Below, one piece after another: positions 35,185 through 44,191 of a stretch of DNA of 64,000 nucleotides. The notes under the pieces were generated by a model. That model was not told where the DNA came from and did no database searches. It saw only the letters and a list, made by a program, of their open reading frames with translations. Every line of letters begins with the position of its first letter. Position 1 is the first letter of the stretch. Location: positions 89,268-153,267 of the forward strand of contig CAAGAW010000020.1 of the NCBI GenBank assembly GCA_900767465.1. The letters are read 5' to 3'. Source of the DNA: Clostridia bacterium (GTDB lineage: Bacteria; Bacillota; Clostridia; Christensenellales; Pumilibacteraceae). The position numbers and the translations under genes were made by a program.

Positions 35185-37388
35185 TCGTTCTCCTTTGCTC
35201 GGGCGATAAAGTCGTTCTGCGCGGCGCGCGACATATTGACGAAGTATTCGTTCCAGCCGCAAACCCTGATCTGAAGATCGGCGTAAGACGCCGGATCGGC
35301 TTGCGCCTTTTCGAGCGTTTCCGCGTCCACGATATTACCCTGAAACGCGTTGCCGCCGCGGGCAAAGTAATTCCTTGCGAGCGCGATAAACGCCGCTCTG
35401 CCCTTTTCGCCCCTGACCGCCGAAGGGTGAAGAACCACGTCCGCGGGCGCGCCGTCGATAAAGTCCGATCCGTCAAGAGCGGTTACGCTTTTTAAGAATC
35501 CCGTAACGCCGCACTTTTCCTGTCCGGACATCGGGCGGAGGTTTTTCGAGATTTCCTGACGGGCGTACCGGCCGTCGGGGGTCGCGCCGGTAGCCGACGC
35601 AAAAATAACGGAGTGATCTACCGAATCCGCGCCGAGGCGGTACACGCCGCCGAGGCCGTTGTCCGATCCGACGACGAGGCGAGCGATAAAGCCGTAAAGC
35701 CGCGCGGCGAGCGAATCGGCTTCCTCGTCGCCCCTGCCCCACTTATGCTCGAAATGCAACGCTTCCGCGCGCAACGCTTCGTTGCCCTTCCAGTCGTTTT
35801 TCATGACGACGGCAAGTTCGTCGAGCGAAAAGCGTTTATCCTCGTACACGAGTTTTTTAATCGCTTCGATCGCGTCCACCGCGGTGCCGATTCCGAAATA
35901 TTTGAGCGAGGTATTCCTTACGTTCATACCGCCGTCGAAAACGTCCTTGCCGTTAATCGCGCAATCGGTGAGCGTGGACGAATACAGCGCGTTCGGGTTT
36001 ACTTCGAGATTCCATTGCTTTTCCGCGACAATCGCCTCTTTTGCGTCCTTATAAAACTCGGCGAAGTAGAACTCGACGGCAGAGATAAAGTCTTCGTAAC
36101 TTCCGATTTTATGCGGATAAACCTTATAAGTTTCGCCCGAAAGCGGATCTACGCCGCCGTTCATCGCGAATTCGACCGCTTTTACGGTGTTTATCCAACT
36201 GCTGCAAATGCGCGCGTCCTCGTATCCGACGATAACGTTTTCGTAGCACCCGATGGGAAGATAATTTTGCGAAATCGAGCGCGGAATTCCTATTTTTTCG
36301 TACCCCTTTTCCACGCTTTCGTCACCAATAAGCACCACGCTGCCGTTGCCGCGCAAGATCATATCGCAAGCGGTTTCAAACAGCGGCGACGTATCGATTT
36401 TGTTGATACGTACGTGAATTTTCGGGTTGGTTATCCCCAGCGAACGGTACGCGTCCAGCATAAGGAACGTCATATCGGACACAAGGCTTTTGCCGTCCGC
36501 AACGCCGCCGATGCAAAACGGCTGATTCGCCGCGCGCTTTGCCGCGAAAATCCGGAGGAAAAAGTATCTGAACAGTTCGTACGCGTCCTCTTTCGTAAGT
36601 CTGCCGGACTCGACGTCGGCGCGGTAAAACGGCGCGTAAATCACGTCGAGGTTGCCGAGCGAACGGATACGCTCTATGCCGAGTTCGTTAAGGTCGAGCA
36701 TTATAAGCGAAAGGTGCATCGCCTCCGAAAGCGTTTGCGGCGGACGTACGGTAAGCGCGCGGATATCGGCTGCCGCTTCGGTCGCGCCGCGCTTTTCGGC
36801 GAGGTCGGCAAGGCGACGGCAGTACGTGAAAACCGCGGAATAACTTATTCTTACCGCTTCGTAAAAGTCGGCTTGGTCGCGGGTGAGCGCGGCGGCTGCT
36901 GTTTTTTCGCGTTCGGCTGCGTCCGAGCGGTCGAGAAGCCCTTTTATCCCCAGCCGCATTACGGTTACCCAGTCGAGACAGGCGTGTCCGTAGTCCGAAC
37001 TCGGATTCCCGATTCTAAGCCGCCAGAATTTGTCGCCTGCCGCCGCTTTTTCGGGTGTGCGCTCTCTTCGGATTCTCATGCGCCTTTCCCACATAAAACC
37101 GGTGAAAAAGCCGTCTTTTACCCACTGCCCGCTATAATCCGCGCCGAGGTCGAATTTTTCGCCGAAATAAGTGTCGGGATTAAAGTCGATCCGGAAGTTT
37201 TCCGTCATAAGTTTAAGAAGGTACGCGCGCGTTATGATAAACGGCTCGCTGCACGGCGTGTTTTCCGTCCGCTCGTTTACTTTCGCTTCGATTTCGGCGG
37301 GCCTAAGCCCTTCCGATCGCGAATAATCGGCGGTTTCGAAATCGCGTTTGAGTTTTGCGATAAGTTCGGGCGTTAATTTTTTTATCAT
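35181..37388 (-). CDS. Glycyl radical enzyme of the pyruvate-formate-lyase family, unassigned function
   Basis: 735 residues, start 37388 after AAGGAGG. The thiyl cysteine is in YLPIGCYENVIVG (Cys 381, with Glu 383 two residues on, as in dehydratase or eliminase types; PFL has a Cys-Cys pair instead). The radical loop near the C-terminus reads QIRVCGWNEYF, with Gly 711 placed 24 residues from the end; the usual consensus is RVSGY or RVAGY. The N-terminal PFL domain (about 20-600) is otherwise complete. Substrate is unknown: the single Cys with Glu argues against pyruvate formate-lyase itself. It is coupled to its activase and divergent from an AraC regulator. Confidence 0.88.
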   Translation of the reverse strand: MIKKLTPELIAKLKRDFETADYSRSEGLRPAEIEAKVNERTENTPCSEPFIITRAYLLKLMTENFRIDFNPDTYFGEKFDLGADYSGQWVKDGFFTGFMWERRMRIRRERTPEKAAAGDKFWRLRIGNPSSDYGHACLDWVTVMRLGIKGLLDRSDAAEREKTAAAALTRDQADFYEAVRISYSAVFTYCRRLADLAEKRGATEAAADIRALTVRPPQTLSEAMHLSLIMLDLNELGIERIRSLGNLDVIYAPFYRADVESGRLTKEDAYELFRYFFLRIFAAKRAANQPFCIGGVADGKSLVSDMTFLMLDAYRSLGITNPKIHVRINKIDTSPLFETACDMILRGNGSVVLIGDESVEKGYEKIGIPRSISQNYLPIGCYENVIVGYEDARICSSWINTVKAVEFAMNGGVDPLSGETYKVYPHKIGSYEDFISAVEFYFAEFYKDAKEAIVAEKQWNLEVNPNALYSSTLTDCAINGKDVFDGGMNVRNTSLKYFGIGTAVDAIEAIKKLVYEDKRFSLDELAVVMKNDWKGNEALRAEALHFEHKWGRGDEEADSLAARLYGFIARLVVGSDNGLGGVYRLGADSVDHSVIFASATGATPDGRYARQEISKNLRPMSGQEKCGVTGFLKSVTALDGSDFIDGAPADVVLHPSAVRGEKGRAAFIALARNYFARGGNAFQGNIVDAETLEKAQADPASYADLQIRVCGWNEYFVNMSRAAQNDFIARAKENE

Positions 37389-37401
37389 AATGTCCGCCTC
37401 C

Positions 37402-37430
37402 TTGACAAACGTTTGATTTTTTACTAAAAT
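37402..37430 (+). promoter_or_regulatory. Promoter placing the transcript start on the AraC ATG
   Basis: TTGACA (37402-37407), 17-base spacer and TAAAAT (37425-37430), then six bases to the ATG at 37437, so +1 is predicted at the start codon. No ribosome site precedes it. The -35 adjoins the ribosome site of the divergent glycyl-radical gene. Confidence 0.75.
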
Positions 37431-37436
37431 AGAACT

Positions 37437-38204
37437 ATGAAAACGACTTTTTTCGATCTTAATTTCAAGTCCGTGAGCGATTGTTACTTGTTTACCTGTC
37501 GCGCTCACCCGCCGGTAAAAAGCCGCGGACGGCACACGAACGCGTTATTGTTTTGCCTTAGCGGCGAAAACCGTTTCGTTTACGACGGCGAATCGTTTAT
37601 TCTTAAAGCGGGAGGATTCGCCTATCTCCCCAAAGGCGTCGGTTATTCGGTCGAGAGACTCTCGCAAACGGAAATATTCGTCGTCGATTTCGAGTCGTTC
37701 GAGTCCGATCTCCCACCGCAGGCGTTCGCGGACTGCTCGGCAAATTTCAGATCGGTTGAGCAGAATCTTAAAAAGGCGTGCGACGCTTTCGGTAAAAATG
37801 ACGTTCTTAAACTTAAAAGTTACCTTTATCGTACCGTTTCGGACGTAAAAGCCGCTTATTCTAACTATCTTTCGCCCGAAAGCAAACGTCTCGTCGCGCC
37901 CGCCCTCGATTACGTTGCCGCTAACTTTTCGGGCGACGTAACCAACGCGGAACTTGCCGGACTATGCGGGATAAGCGAGCGATATCTGAGTAAGTTGTTC
38001 GTTTCAGCGGTGGGTGTGAGCGTAAAACAATACGTGTTGTCGCTGAGGATAGAGAGGTCGAAAAACCTTTTGCGCGATCCTACGATTCCCATCGACGAGG
38101 TTGCGGTAAACTGCGGGTTTGAAAACCGATACTACTTTACAAAGTTGTTCAGACAAAAAACCGGCGTTTCGCCCGCACGCTACCGCAAAGCGTCCCGAAC
38201 CTGA
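37437..38204 (+). CDS. AraC-family regulator of the glycyl-radical operon
   Basis: 255 residues: a cupin sensor (about 20-90, with KAGGFAYLPKGVGYSVERLS) and a C-terminal AraC DNA-binding domain with LAGLCGISERYLSKLFVSAV and VAVNCGFENRYYFTKLFRQ, ending TGVSPARYRKA. It is divergent from the glycyl radical enzyme across only 48 bases, so it very likely controls it (inference). No Shine-Dalgarno sequence precedes the ATG, and the promoter spacing implies a leaderless mRNA. Confidence 0.87.
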   Translation: MKTTFFDLNFKSVSDCYLFTCRAHPPVKSRGRHTNALLFCLSGENRFVYDGESFILKAGGFAYLPKGVGYSVERLSQTEIFVVDFESFESDLPPQAFADCSANFRSVEQNLKKACDAFGKNDVLKLKSYLYRTVSDVKAAYSNYLSPESKRLVAPALDYVAANFSGDVTNAELAGLCGISERYLSKLFVSAVGVSVKQYVLSLRIERSKNLLRDPTIPIDEVAVNCGFENRYYFTKLFRQKTGVSPARYRKASRT

Positions 38205-38299
38205 CTCCATTATACTCAGCCGTATGCGGCGTGTAAATACACAATCGGGAATTTTTATACTTTCCGGAACAGAAAAATTTTTATATAAGGCAAAATACT

Positions 38300-38788
38300 A
38301 TGGCAATAAGCGTAAGAAAATACGAAGATAAAGACTTATCCGACATGATCCGGATATGGAACGAAGTCGTCGAGGACGGAGTTGCTTTCCCGCAGGAAAC
38401 GCCGCTTGACAAAACGAGCGGAAAAGAGTTTTTTGCGGCGCAAACGTATTGCGGCGTTGCGGTAACCGATTCGGGCGAGACGGCGGGACTTTATATCCTC
38501 CACCCGAACAACGTCGGACGTTGCGGACACATCGCAAACGCAAGCTATGCCGTCGCCCGTTCGGCGCGCGGTATGGGCACGGGCAAAAAAATGGTAACCG
38601 ACTGCCTTGCGGAAGCAAAAGCGCACGGATTCCGCATACTGCAATTCAACGCGGTGGTCGACAGCAATACGGTTGCGCGGAAATTGTACGAAAGTCTCGG
38701 ATTCGAGCAACTCGGCGTGATCAAGGGCTGATTCCGTATGCCAAACGGCGAATACGAAAACATCTGCCCGTACTACATAACTTTATAA
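38300..38788 (+). pseudogene. GNAT-family N-acetyltransferase with an in-frame TGA near the C-terminus
   Basis: The first 143 codons (38300-38728) encode a GNAT acetyltransferase: VRKYEDKDLSDMIRIWNEVV at the start and the acetyl-CoA loop ARGMGTGKKMV in motif A, then NTVARKLYESLGFEQLGVIKG. A TGA at 38729-38731 interrupts the frame. The same frame continues FRMPNGEYENICPYYITL to TAA at 38788. That is exactly how this subfamily normally ends, with Gly-Phe-Arg where the TGA stands. A single GGA-to-TGA change would explain it. The truncated 143-residue form lacks the last strand and may still fold; read-through or assembly error is possible. Substrate is unknown. Confidence 0.75.
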
Positions 38789-38801
38789 AAGAATAGCAAT
38801 A

Positions 38802-38831
38802 AACCCCGCAAGGATCGTTCCTTACGGGGTT
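38802..38831 (-). terminator. Hairpin between the acetyltransferase and xre genes
   Basis: AACCCCGcAAGGA / TCCTTaCGGGGTT. On the reverse strand it is followed by TTTATTG, so it most likely terminates the xre gene ending at 38857. Confidence 0.6.
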
Positions 38832-38856
38832 ACGTCGAAAAAACGCGTATACGTAT

Positions 38857-39066
38857 TCAGTATTCTTTGACGCCGAGCAGATAATCGACGCTTACGTCGT
38901 AAAACTTTGCGATGTCCACGAGCACCGAAAGCGGCGGCTCGCGCTGTTCTTTTTCGTAGCGAAGATAAGTAACGCTGTTAAGTCCCAAAATATCGGCAAG
39001 TTTCTTTTGCGTGAGGTTGTTCTCTTCCCTCAACTCTTTCAGAACTTTTCCCAAATGAATTTCCAT
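38857..39066 (-). CDS. XRE-family transcriptional regulator (single HTH domain)
   Basis: 69 residues: LGKVLKELREENNLTQKKLA, then GLNSVTYLRYEKEQREPPLS and the DVSVDYLLG end. It is a close paralogue of the regulator at 10732-10938. The start at 39066 follows TAGGA. The inverted repeat ACTATTC-N11-GAATAGT (39070-39094) directly upstream is a likely autoregulatory operator. No partner gene is obvious: it sits between the acetyltransferase and the end of the purine operon. Confidence 0.8.
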   Translation of the reverse strand: MEIHLGKVLKELREENNLTQKKLADILGLNSVTYLRYEKEQREPPLSVLVDIAKFYDVSVDYLLGVKEY

Positions 39067-39069
39067 AGC

Positions 39070-39094
39070 ACTATTCCTATTTTTCTTGAATAGT
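39070..39094. promoter_or_regulatory. Candidate operator of the second XRE regulator
   Basis: ACTATTC and GAATAGT flank 11 bases immediately before the ATG, covering the ribosome-site region, so binding would block expression of xre. Confidence 0.5.
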
Positions 39095-39183
39095 ACCATT
39101 TTTATGTGTGCGCGGCGTAAAAACTACCAAAACGGTAGGTTTTGTGCGTTCCGTCGCCGTTCCGACCTCAAACGGCGACAAAA

Positions 39184-39210
39184 TCGCCCGCTTCGGAAGG
39201 AAACGGGCGA
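39184..39210 (-). terminator. Terminator of the purine operon
   Basis: TCGCCCG / CGGGCGA stem followed by TTTTGT on the reverse strand, 15 bases after the purL stop codon. A second weaker hairpin, CTACC-GTTTT-GGTAG plus T5, lies at about 39121-39143. Confidence 0.7.
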
Positions 39211-39224
39211 CTGTAAACCGGGGT

Positions 39225-42200
39225 TCAGCCTTTGAAATATTTTACGGCGGAGGCAAAAAGTTTCATATCGTACTCGCCGACAACGTTTTTGTAAAGTCCC
39301 GCGCCGATGCGTTCGCTGTGACCCATCTTGCCGAAAACTCTGCCGTCGGGAGAAGTGATACCCTCGATTGCGTAATCCGAGCCGTTTGGATTAAACCGCA
39401 CGTCGTCGGTCGCGTTGCCGTCGAGGTCGACGTACTGAGTGGCAATCTGTCCGCCGGCGATAAGGTTTTGAAGTTCGCTGCCGGCGATAAACCTGCCCTC
39501 TCCGTGCGACACGGGGACCGAATAAATATCCCCTTCGCGGGTAAGCGACAGCCACGGCGACTTGTCAGACGCGACGCGTATGCGCACGATTTTGGACTGG
39601 TGACGCCCGATCTCGTTAAACGTAAGCGTGGGCGAAGAAGGCAAAACGTCGTCTACGATTCTGCCGTACGGCACGAGTCCGAGTTTGACGAGAGCCTGAA
39701 AACCGTTGCAGATTCCGAGCATAAGCCCGTCGCGGGAGGAAAGGAGTTTTTCCGTTTCGGCACGAACGGCGGGAGAACGGAAGAACGCGGTAATGAATTT
39801 TCCGCTGCCGTCCGGCTCGTCTCCGCCCGAGAATCCGCCGGGGATAAACACGACCTGCGACTTTGCGATTTCTTTCGCAAACTCTTCCGCGCTGCGGCGT
39901 ATTCCGTCCGCGGAAAGGTTGTTGATAACGAAAATCCTGCTTTCCGCGCCGGCGCGTTCGACCGCCTTTGCGCTGTCGTACTCGCAGTTGGTGCCGGGGA
40001 ACGCGGGAATAAGGAAACGCGGGCGGGCGCATTTTACCGCAGGCGCGACGCGCTTGCCGTCGAATCCGTAAGTGAGCGTTTCGATCTTGCCGCAGTTTTG
40101 CTTTATATTACAGTTATACACGCTTTCTAATCGGTTTTCGTACTTCTCGTCTAATACCGAAAGCGCGACTTTCTCGTCGCCGCGCGAAATATATCCGTCG
40201 GAAGTTACCTTTCCTAGAAGCGTTCCGTCGATTTTTCCGGTCGTTTCGACGACGAACGAACCGTACTTATACCCGAATAGCGCTGCGTTATCCGCCGAGA
40301 GCGCATAATCGAATCCGAAGCCGTTGCCGATCGCCATCTTATAAACCGCTTCGGCTACTCCGCCGTGGCTTACGGCGTACGCGGCTACGATTTTGCCCTC
40401 GCGCATAAGTCCGGTAATGCGATTAAAGAGCGCGATCTGGCTTTGCGGATCGGGAAGTCCGTTTTCTTTAAGCGCGGGCGACAGCAGATAAACGTCGTCG
40501 CCTGCCGTTTTGAACTCGGGCGAAACCGCGTCGGACACTTTTCCGGTGGTGACGGCGAAGGACACGAGCGTGGGCGGAACGGAAATATTCTCGAAAGTTC
40601 CGCTCATCGAATCTTTGCCGCCGATGGCCGCAACCGAATAGTCGAGTTGCGCTTCGAGCGCGCCGAGAAGCGCGGAAAGCGGTTTGCCCCACTTCTTCTC
40701 GTCCTTGCCGAGCCGCTCGAAATATTCCTGAAAAGTAAGATATACATCCTCGAACTTCGCACCGGTCGCAACAAGCTTGCAAAGCGACGAAACGACCGAT
40801 AGATACGCGCCCTTAAAAGGACTTAGCGACGTTACGAACGGATCGTAACCCCAGCTCATAAACGAAACGTCGTCCGTCTCGCCTTTTTCGAGCGAAATCT
40901 TCTGAACCATCGCCTGTACGGGCGTAAGCTGGTATTTGCCGCCAAACGGCATAAGCACAGATCCCGCGCCGATCGTCGAGTCGAAACGCTCGCTCAGTCC
41001 GCGCTTGGAGCAGACGTTGAGGTCGGAAACAAGTTGTTCGTAACCTTTCGCAAAATCTGCGGGGATTTCTTTTACGATCGGCTTTTCCTTTTCGCCCCGC
41101 GCCTTTACGTGCTTTTCCGCGCCGTTCGAGTTAAGGAAGTCGCGGCTTATATCCACTATTTTTTTGCCGTTCCAGACCATCGTAAGTCGCGGCTCCGCTT
41201 TGACGCGGGCGACGATTTTCGCTTGCAGATTCTCTTTCGCCGCGAGCGCGAGGAATTCGTCCGCGTCGGCGGGATCTACGACGACAGCCATACGCTCCTG
41301 CGATTCGCTGATCGCAAGTTCGGTTCCGTCGAGTCCGTCGTACTTGCGGGGAACGGCGTTAAGGTCGATATCGAGTCCGTCGGCGAGTTCGCCGATGGCC
41401 ACGCTTACGCCGCCTGCGCCGAAGTCGTTGCAACGCTTGATAAGACGGCTCGCTTCGGGTAAGCGGAACAACCGTTGAAGTTTGCGCTCCTCGGGCGCGT
41501 TACCCTTCTGAACTTCCGCTCCGCACGTTTCGATCGAGCTGACGGTATGCGATTTCGACGAACCAGTCGCGCCGCCGCAACCGTCGCGCCCAGTGCTTCC
41601 GCCGAGAAGAATAACGACGTCGCCGGGTGCGGGAACTTCGCGCCGGACGTTAGCCGCCGGAGCCGCCGCGATAACCGCGCCGATTTCCATACGTTTTGCC
41701 GCGTATCCGTCGTGATAAATTTCGTCCACGACGCCTGTGGCAAGCCCGATCTGATTGCCGTACGACGAGTAGCCCGCCGCCGCGCCCGTAACGATTTTGC
41801 GCTGCGGGAGTTTGCCTTTGATCGTTTCGGAAACGGGAACTGTGGGGTCCGCCGCGCCCGTAACGCGCATCGCTCCGTAAACGTACGCGCGCCCCGAAAG
41901 CGGATCGCGGATCGCGCCGCCTATGCAGGTCGCCGCGCCGCCGAACGGTTCGATTTCGGTCGGGTGATTATGAGTTTCGTTTTTGAACAGCAACAGCCAC
42001 GGTTCGGGCTTGCCGTTTACGGTTACGGTGGTTTTTACCGTACACGCGTTGATTTCTTCCGATTCGTCGAGTTTGTCGAGTTTGCCGCGCGCTTTGAGGT
42101 ATTTCGCGCCGATCGTGGCAAGATCCATAAGGCAGATCGGCTTTTTGCGGTTGAGGTCGCCGCGAACGGTAAGATAATCGTCGTACGCCTTTTGCAACTC

Positions 42201-42917
42201 TTCGTCCTCTAACTTCGCGTCGTCGATTATCGTTAAAAACGTGGTATGACGGCAATGATCCGACCAGTACGTGTCGATCATTCTGATCTCGGTGATCGTC
42301 GGGTCGCGACGCTCCGACCTGAAATACGCCTGACAAAAAGCGATGTCGTCGCCGTCCATGGCGAGCGAATAATCGCGTACGAATTCGTCGAGTTCGGCGC
42401 GGGACAGATTTATAAATCCGTCCAGCGTTTTTACGGTAGTCGGGATAGCGTAATTCGCTTTGAGCGTTTGCGGCTTTTCCATACCCGTCTCGTGCGCTTC
42501 GACGGGGTTGATGACGTGCTTTTTGATCGTCTCGATTTCTTCCGCCGTAAGGTCGCCGCAGAGAACGTAAACCTTTGCGGTACGGATAAGCGGACGGTCG
42601 CCCTGCGAAATTATCTGAATACACTGCGCCGCGCTGTCCGCACGCTGATCGAACTGACCGGCAAGGTATTCGACCGCAAACGCATAACCGCCGCGCGCGT
42701 CGAGTTCGTCGCTCGCTTCGTCTACCTGCGGTTCGGAAAACACGGTGTCCGTGACTTCGCGGAAAAGTTCGGGGGTGATGAATTCGGCGTCGTAGCGATT
42801 GATAACGCGCACGCCGGTAAGATTTTTCACGCCGAGTATGCCCGTCGCCTCCGCTTTGAGCGCGTCCGCTTCGGCGCGATAACCTTCTCTTTTTTCGACG
42901 AAAACTCTGTAAACCAT
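39225..42917 (-). CDS. purL: Phosphoribosylformylglycinamidine synthase, single-chain
   Basis: About 1230 residues, so synthase and glutaminase are fused in one chain, as in the long clostridial form; no purS or purQ is present. Synthase blocks include YWSDHCRHTTFLTIIDDA, KNETHNHPTEIEPFGGAATC and CNDFGAGGVSVAIGELADGL. The C-terminal glutaminase begins near RFLIPAFPGTNCEYD and has its nucleophile in LMLGICNGFQALVKLG. It converts FGAR to FGAM with ATP and glutamine. Start 42917 lies 2 bases after the purD stop. It is the last gene of the purine operon. Confidence 0.95.
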   Translation of the reverse strand: MVYRVFVEKREGYRAEADALKAEATGILGVKNLTGVRVINRYDAEFITPELFREVTDTVFSEPQVDEASDELDARGGYAFAVEYLAGQFDQRADSAAQCIQIISQGDRPLIRTAKVYVLCGDLTAEEIETIKKHVINPVEAHETGMEKPQTLKANYAIPTTVKTLDGFINLSRAELDEFVRDYSLAMDGDDIAFCQAYFRSERRDPTITEIRMIDTYWSDHCRHTTFLTIIDDAKLEDEELQKAYDDYLTVRGDLNRKKPICLMDLATIGAKYLKARGKLDKLDESEEINACTVKTTVTVNGKPEPWLLLFKNETHNHPTEIEPFGGAATCIGGAIRDPLSGRAYVYGAMRVTGAADPTVPVSETIKGKLPQRKIVTGAAAGYSSYGNQIGLATGVVDEIYHDGYAAKRMEIGAVIAAAPAANVRREVPAPGDVVILLGGSTGRDGCGGATGSSKSHTVSSIETCGAEVQKGNAPEERKLQRLFRLPEASRLIKRCNDFGAGGVSVAIGELADGLDIDLNAVPRKYDGLDGTELAISESQERMAVVVDPADADEFLALAAKENLQAKIVARVKAEPRLTMVWNGKKIVDISRDFLNSNGAEKHVKARGEKEKPIVKEIPADFAKGYEQLVSDLNVCSKRGLSERFDSTIGAGSVLMPFGGKYQLTPVQAMVQKISLEKGETDDVSFMSWGYDPFVTSLSPFKGAYLSVVSSLCKLVATGAKFEDVYLTFQEYFERLGKDEKKWGKPLSALLGALEAQLDYSVAAIGGKDSMSGTFENISVPPTLVSFAVTTGKVSDAVSPEFKTAGDDVYLLSPALKENGLPDPQSQIALFNRITGLMREGKIVAAYAVSHGGVAEAVYKMAIGNGFGFDYALSADNAALFGYKYGSFVVETTGKIDGTLLGKVTSDGYISRGDEKVALSVLDEKYENRLESVYNCNIKQNCGKIETLTYGFDGKRVAPAVKCARPRFLIPAFPGTNCEYDSAKAVERAGAESRIFVINNLSADGIRRSAEEFAKEIAKSQVVFIPGGFSGGDEPDGSGKFITAFFRSPAVRAETEKLLSSRDGLMLGICNGFQALVKLGLVPYGRIVDDVLPSSPTLTFNEIGRHQSKIVRIRVASDKSPWLSLTREGDIYSVPVSHGEGRFIAGSELQNLIAGGQIATQYVDLDGNATDDVRFNPNGSDYAIEGITSPDGRVFGKMGHSERIGAGLYKNVVGEYDMKLFASAVKYFKG

Positions 42918-42919
42918 AT

Positions 42920-44182
42920 TTACTCCTTTGCTTTGATTGCCTTCGCGCCTATATCGCGGCGGTAGTACGCGCCGTCGAATTTTATGCGTTTTACGTCCTC
43001 GTACGACCGTTTTATCGCCTCTTCGAGCGTATCCGCGACGTTGGTAACGCCCAGAACTCTGCCGCCGTTCGTTACGAGTTTGCCGTCTTTTTTTGCCGCG
43101 CCGGCTACGTACACGCGCGGATATACGTCGGCGGGAATCGTGATTTCTTTGCCCTTTTCGTACGAAACGGGATAGCCGCCCGCCGCCATTATCACGCACG
43201 CGGCGCACTCGTCCGAAAACTCGATCTTCATTTCGCCGAGTCGGCGCTCCGAAACCGCCCGCATAATCGACAACAGATCGGTTTTAAGAAGCGGCAGTAC
43301 GACCTGCGTTTCGGGGTCGCCGAAGCGGCAATTGTATTCGATGACCTTCGCGCCGCGCGGGGTGAGCATAAGTCCGAAGTAGAGACAGCCGCAAAACGTT
43401 CTGTCCTCGGCGTTCATCGCCTCTATCGTGGGGATAAAGATTTTTTTCATGCACTCGTCGGCGATCTCGGGCGTATAGTACGGGTTGGGCGCGATCGTAC
43501 CCATTCCGCCGGTATTAAGACCGGTATCGCCGTCGCCGATACGCTTGTGATCCATCGACGACACCATCGGAACTACCGTTTTGCCGTCGGTAAACGCAAG
43601 CACGGACACTTCGGGTCCGGTTAAAAACTCCTCGATAACGACTTCGTCGCCCGATTTTCCGAACGCTTTGTCTCGCATTATTTTATTTACCGCGTCCGTC
43701 GCTTCCTCGCGGGTGGTCGCGATGATAACGCCCTTCCCCAGAGCAAGTCCGTCCGCCTTGACGACTATCGGCACAGGCGCGGATTTTACGTAATCGAGCG
43801 CGGCGTTTATATCCGAAAAAACTTCGTACGCGGCGGTGGGGATTCCGTATTTTTTCATGAGGTTTTTCGCGAAAACCTTGCTGCCCTCTATCTCCGCGGC
43901 TGCCTTGCTCGGTCCGAACGACGGGATTCCGACCTCTTTAAGACGGTCGGTAAGCCCCATAACGAGCGGATCGTCGGGCGCGACGATAACGTAATCGAGC
44001 GCGTTTTCGACGGCAAACTTTACGATTCCGTCAAGGTCGGTCGGCTTTATATCGACGCACTCGGCTTCGGTCATGCCGCCGTTGCCGCAAAGCGCGTAAA
44101 GCGACGTAACCGACTCGTTTTCCGCTATTTTTTTGATTATGGCGTGTTCTCTTCCGCCGCTGCCTACTACCGCTACTTTCAT
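42920..44182 (-). CDS. purD: Phosphoribosylamine--glycine ligase
   Basis: 420 residues of the ATP-grasp GARS family: MKVAVVGSGGREHAIIKKIA at the start, FGPSKAAAEIEGSKVFAKNL, KADGLALGKGVIIATTREEA and NCRFGDPETQVVLPLLKTDL. It joins glycine to phosphoribosylamine, the second step of purine synthesis. AGGAGAGGAT lies before the ATG, 9 bases after the purH stop. Confidence 0.95.
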   Translation of the reverse strand: MKVAVVGSGGREHAIIKKIAENESVTSLYALCGNGGMTEAECVDIKPTDLDGIVKFAVENALDYVIVAPDDPLVMGLTDRLKEVGIPSFGPSKAAAEIEGSKVFAKNLMKKYGIPTAAYEVFSDINAALDYVKSAPVPIVVKADGLALGKGVIIATTREEATDAVNKIMRDKAFGKSGDEVVIEEFLTGPEVSVLAFTDGKTVVPMVSSMDHKRIGDGDTGLNTGGMGTIAPNPYYTPEIADECMKKIFIPTIEAMNAEDRTFCGCLYFGLMLTPRGAKVIEYNCRFGDPETQVVLPLLKTDLLSIMRAVSERRLGEMKIEFSDECAACVIMAAGGYPVSYEKGKEITIPADVYPRVYVAGAAKKDGKLVTNGGRVLGVTNVADTLEEAIKRSYEDVKRIKFDGAYYRRDIGAKAIKAKE

Positions 44183-44191
44183 ATCCTCTCC

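Noticed and set aside
35181..37388. Canonical pyruvate formate-lyase (pflB)
   Set aside because: There is a single Cys in GCYE instead of Cys-Cys, a non-standard radical loop, and an activase with two ferredoxin inserts.
38729..38731. Selenocysteine or glycine recoding of TGA in the acetyltransferase
   Set aside because: The position is expected to be Gly, not Cys, and TGA is a working stop in ileS, purN and other genes here, so recoding of the whole genome is excluded.
38857..39066. Antitoxin of a toxin-antitoxin pair
   Set aside because: No small partner frame with a ribosome site adjoins this XRE gene; the neighbours are the acetyltransferase and purL.
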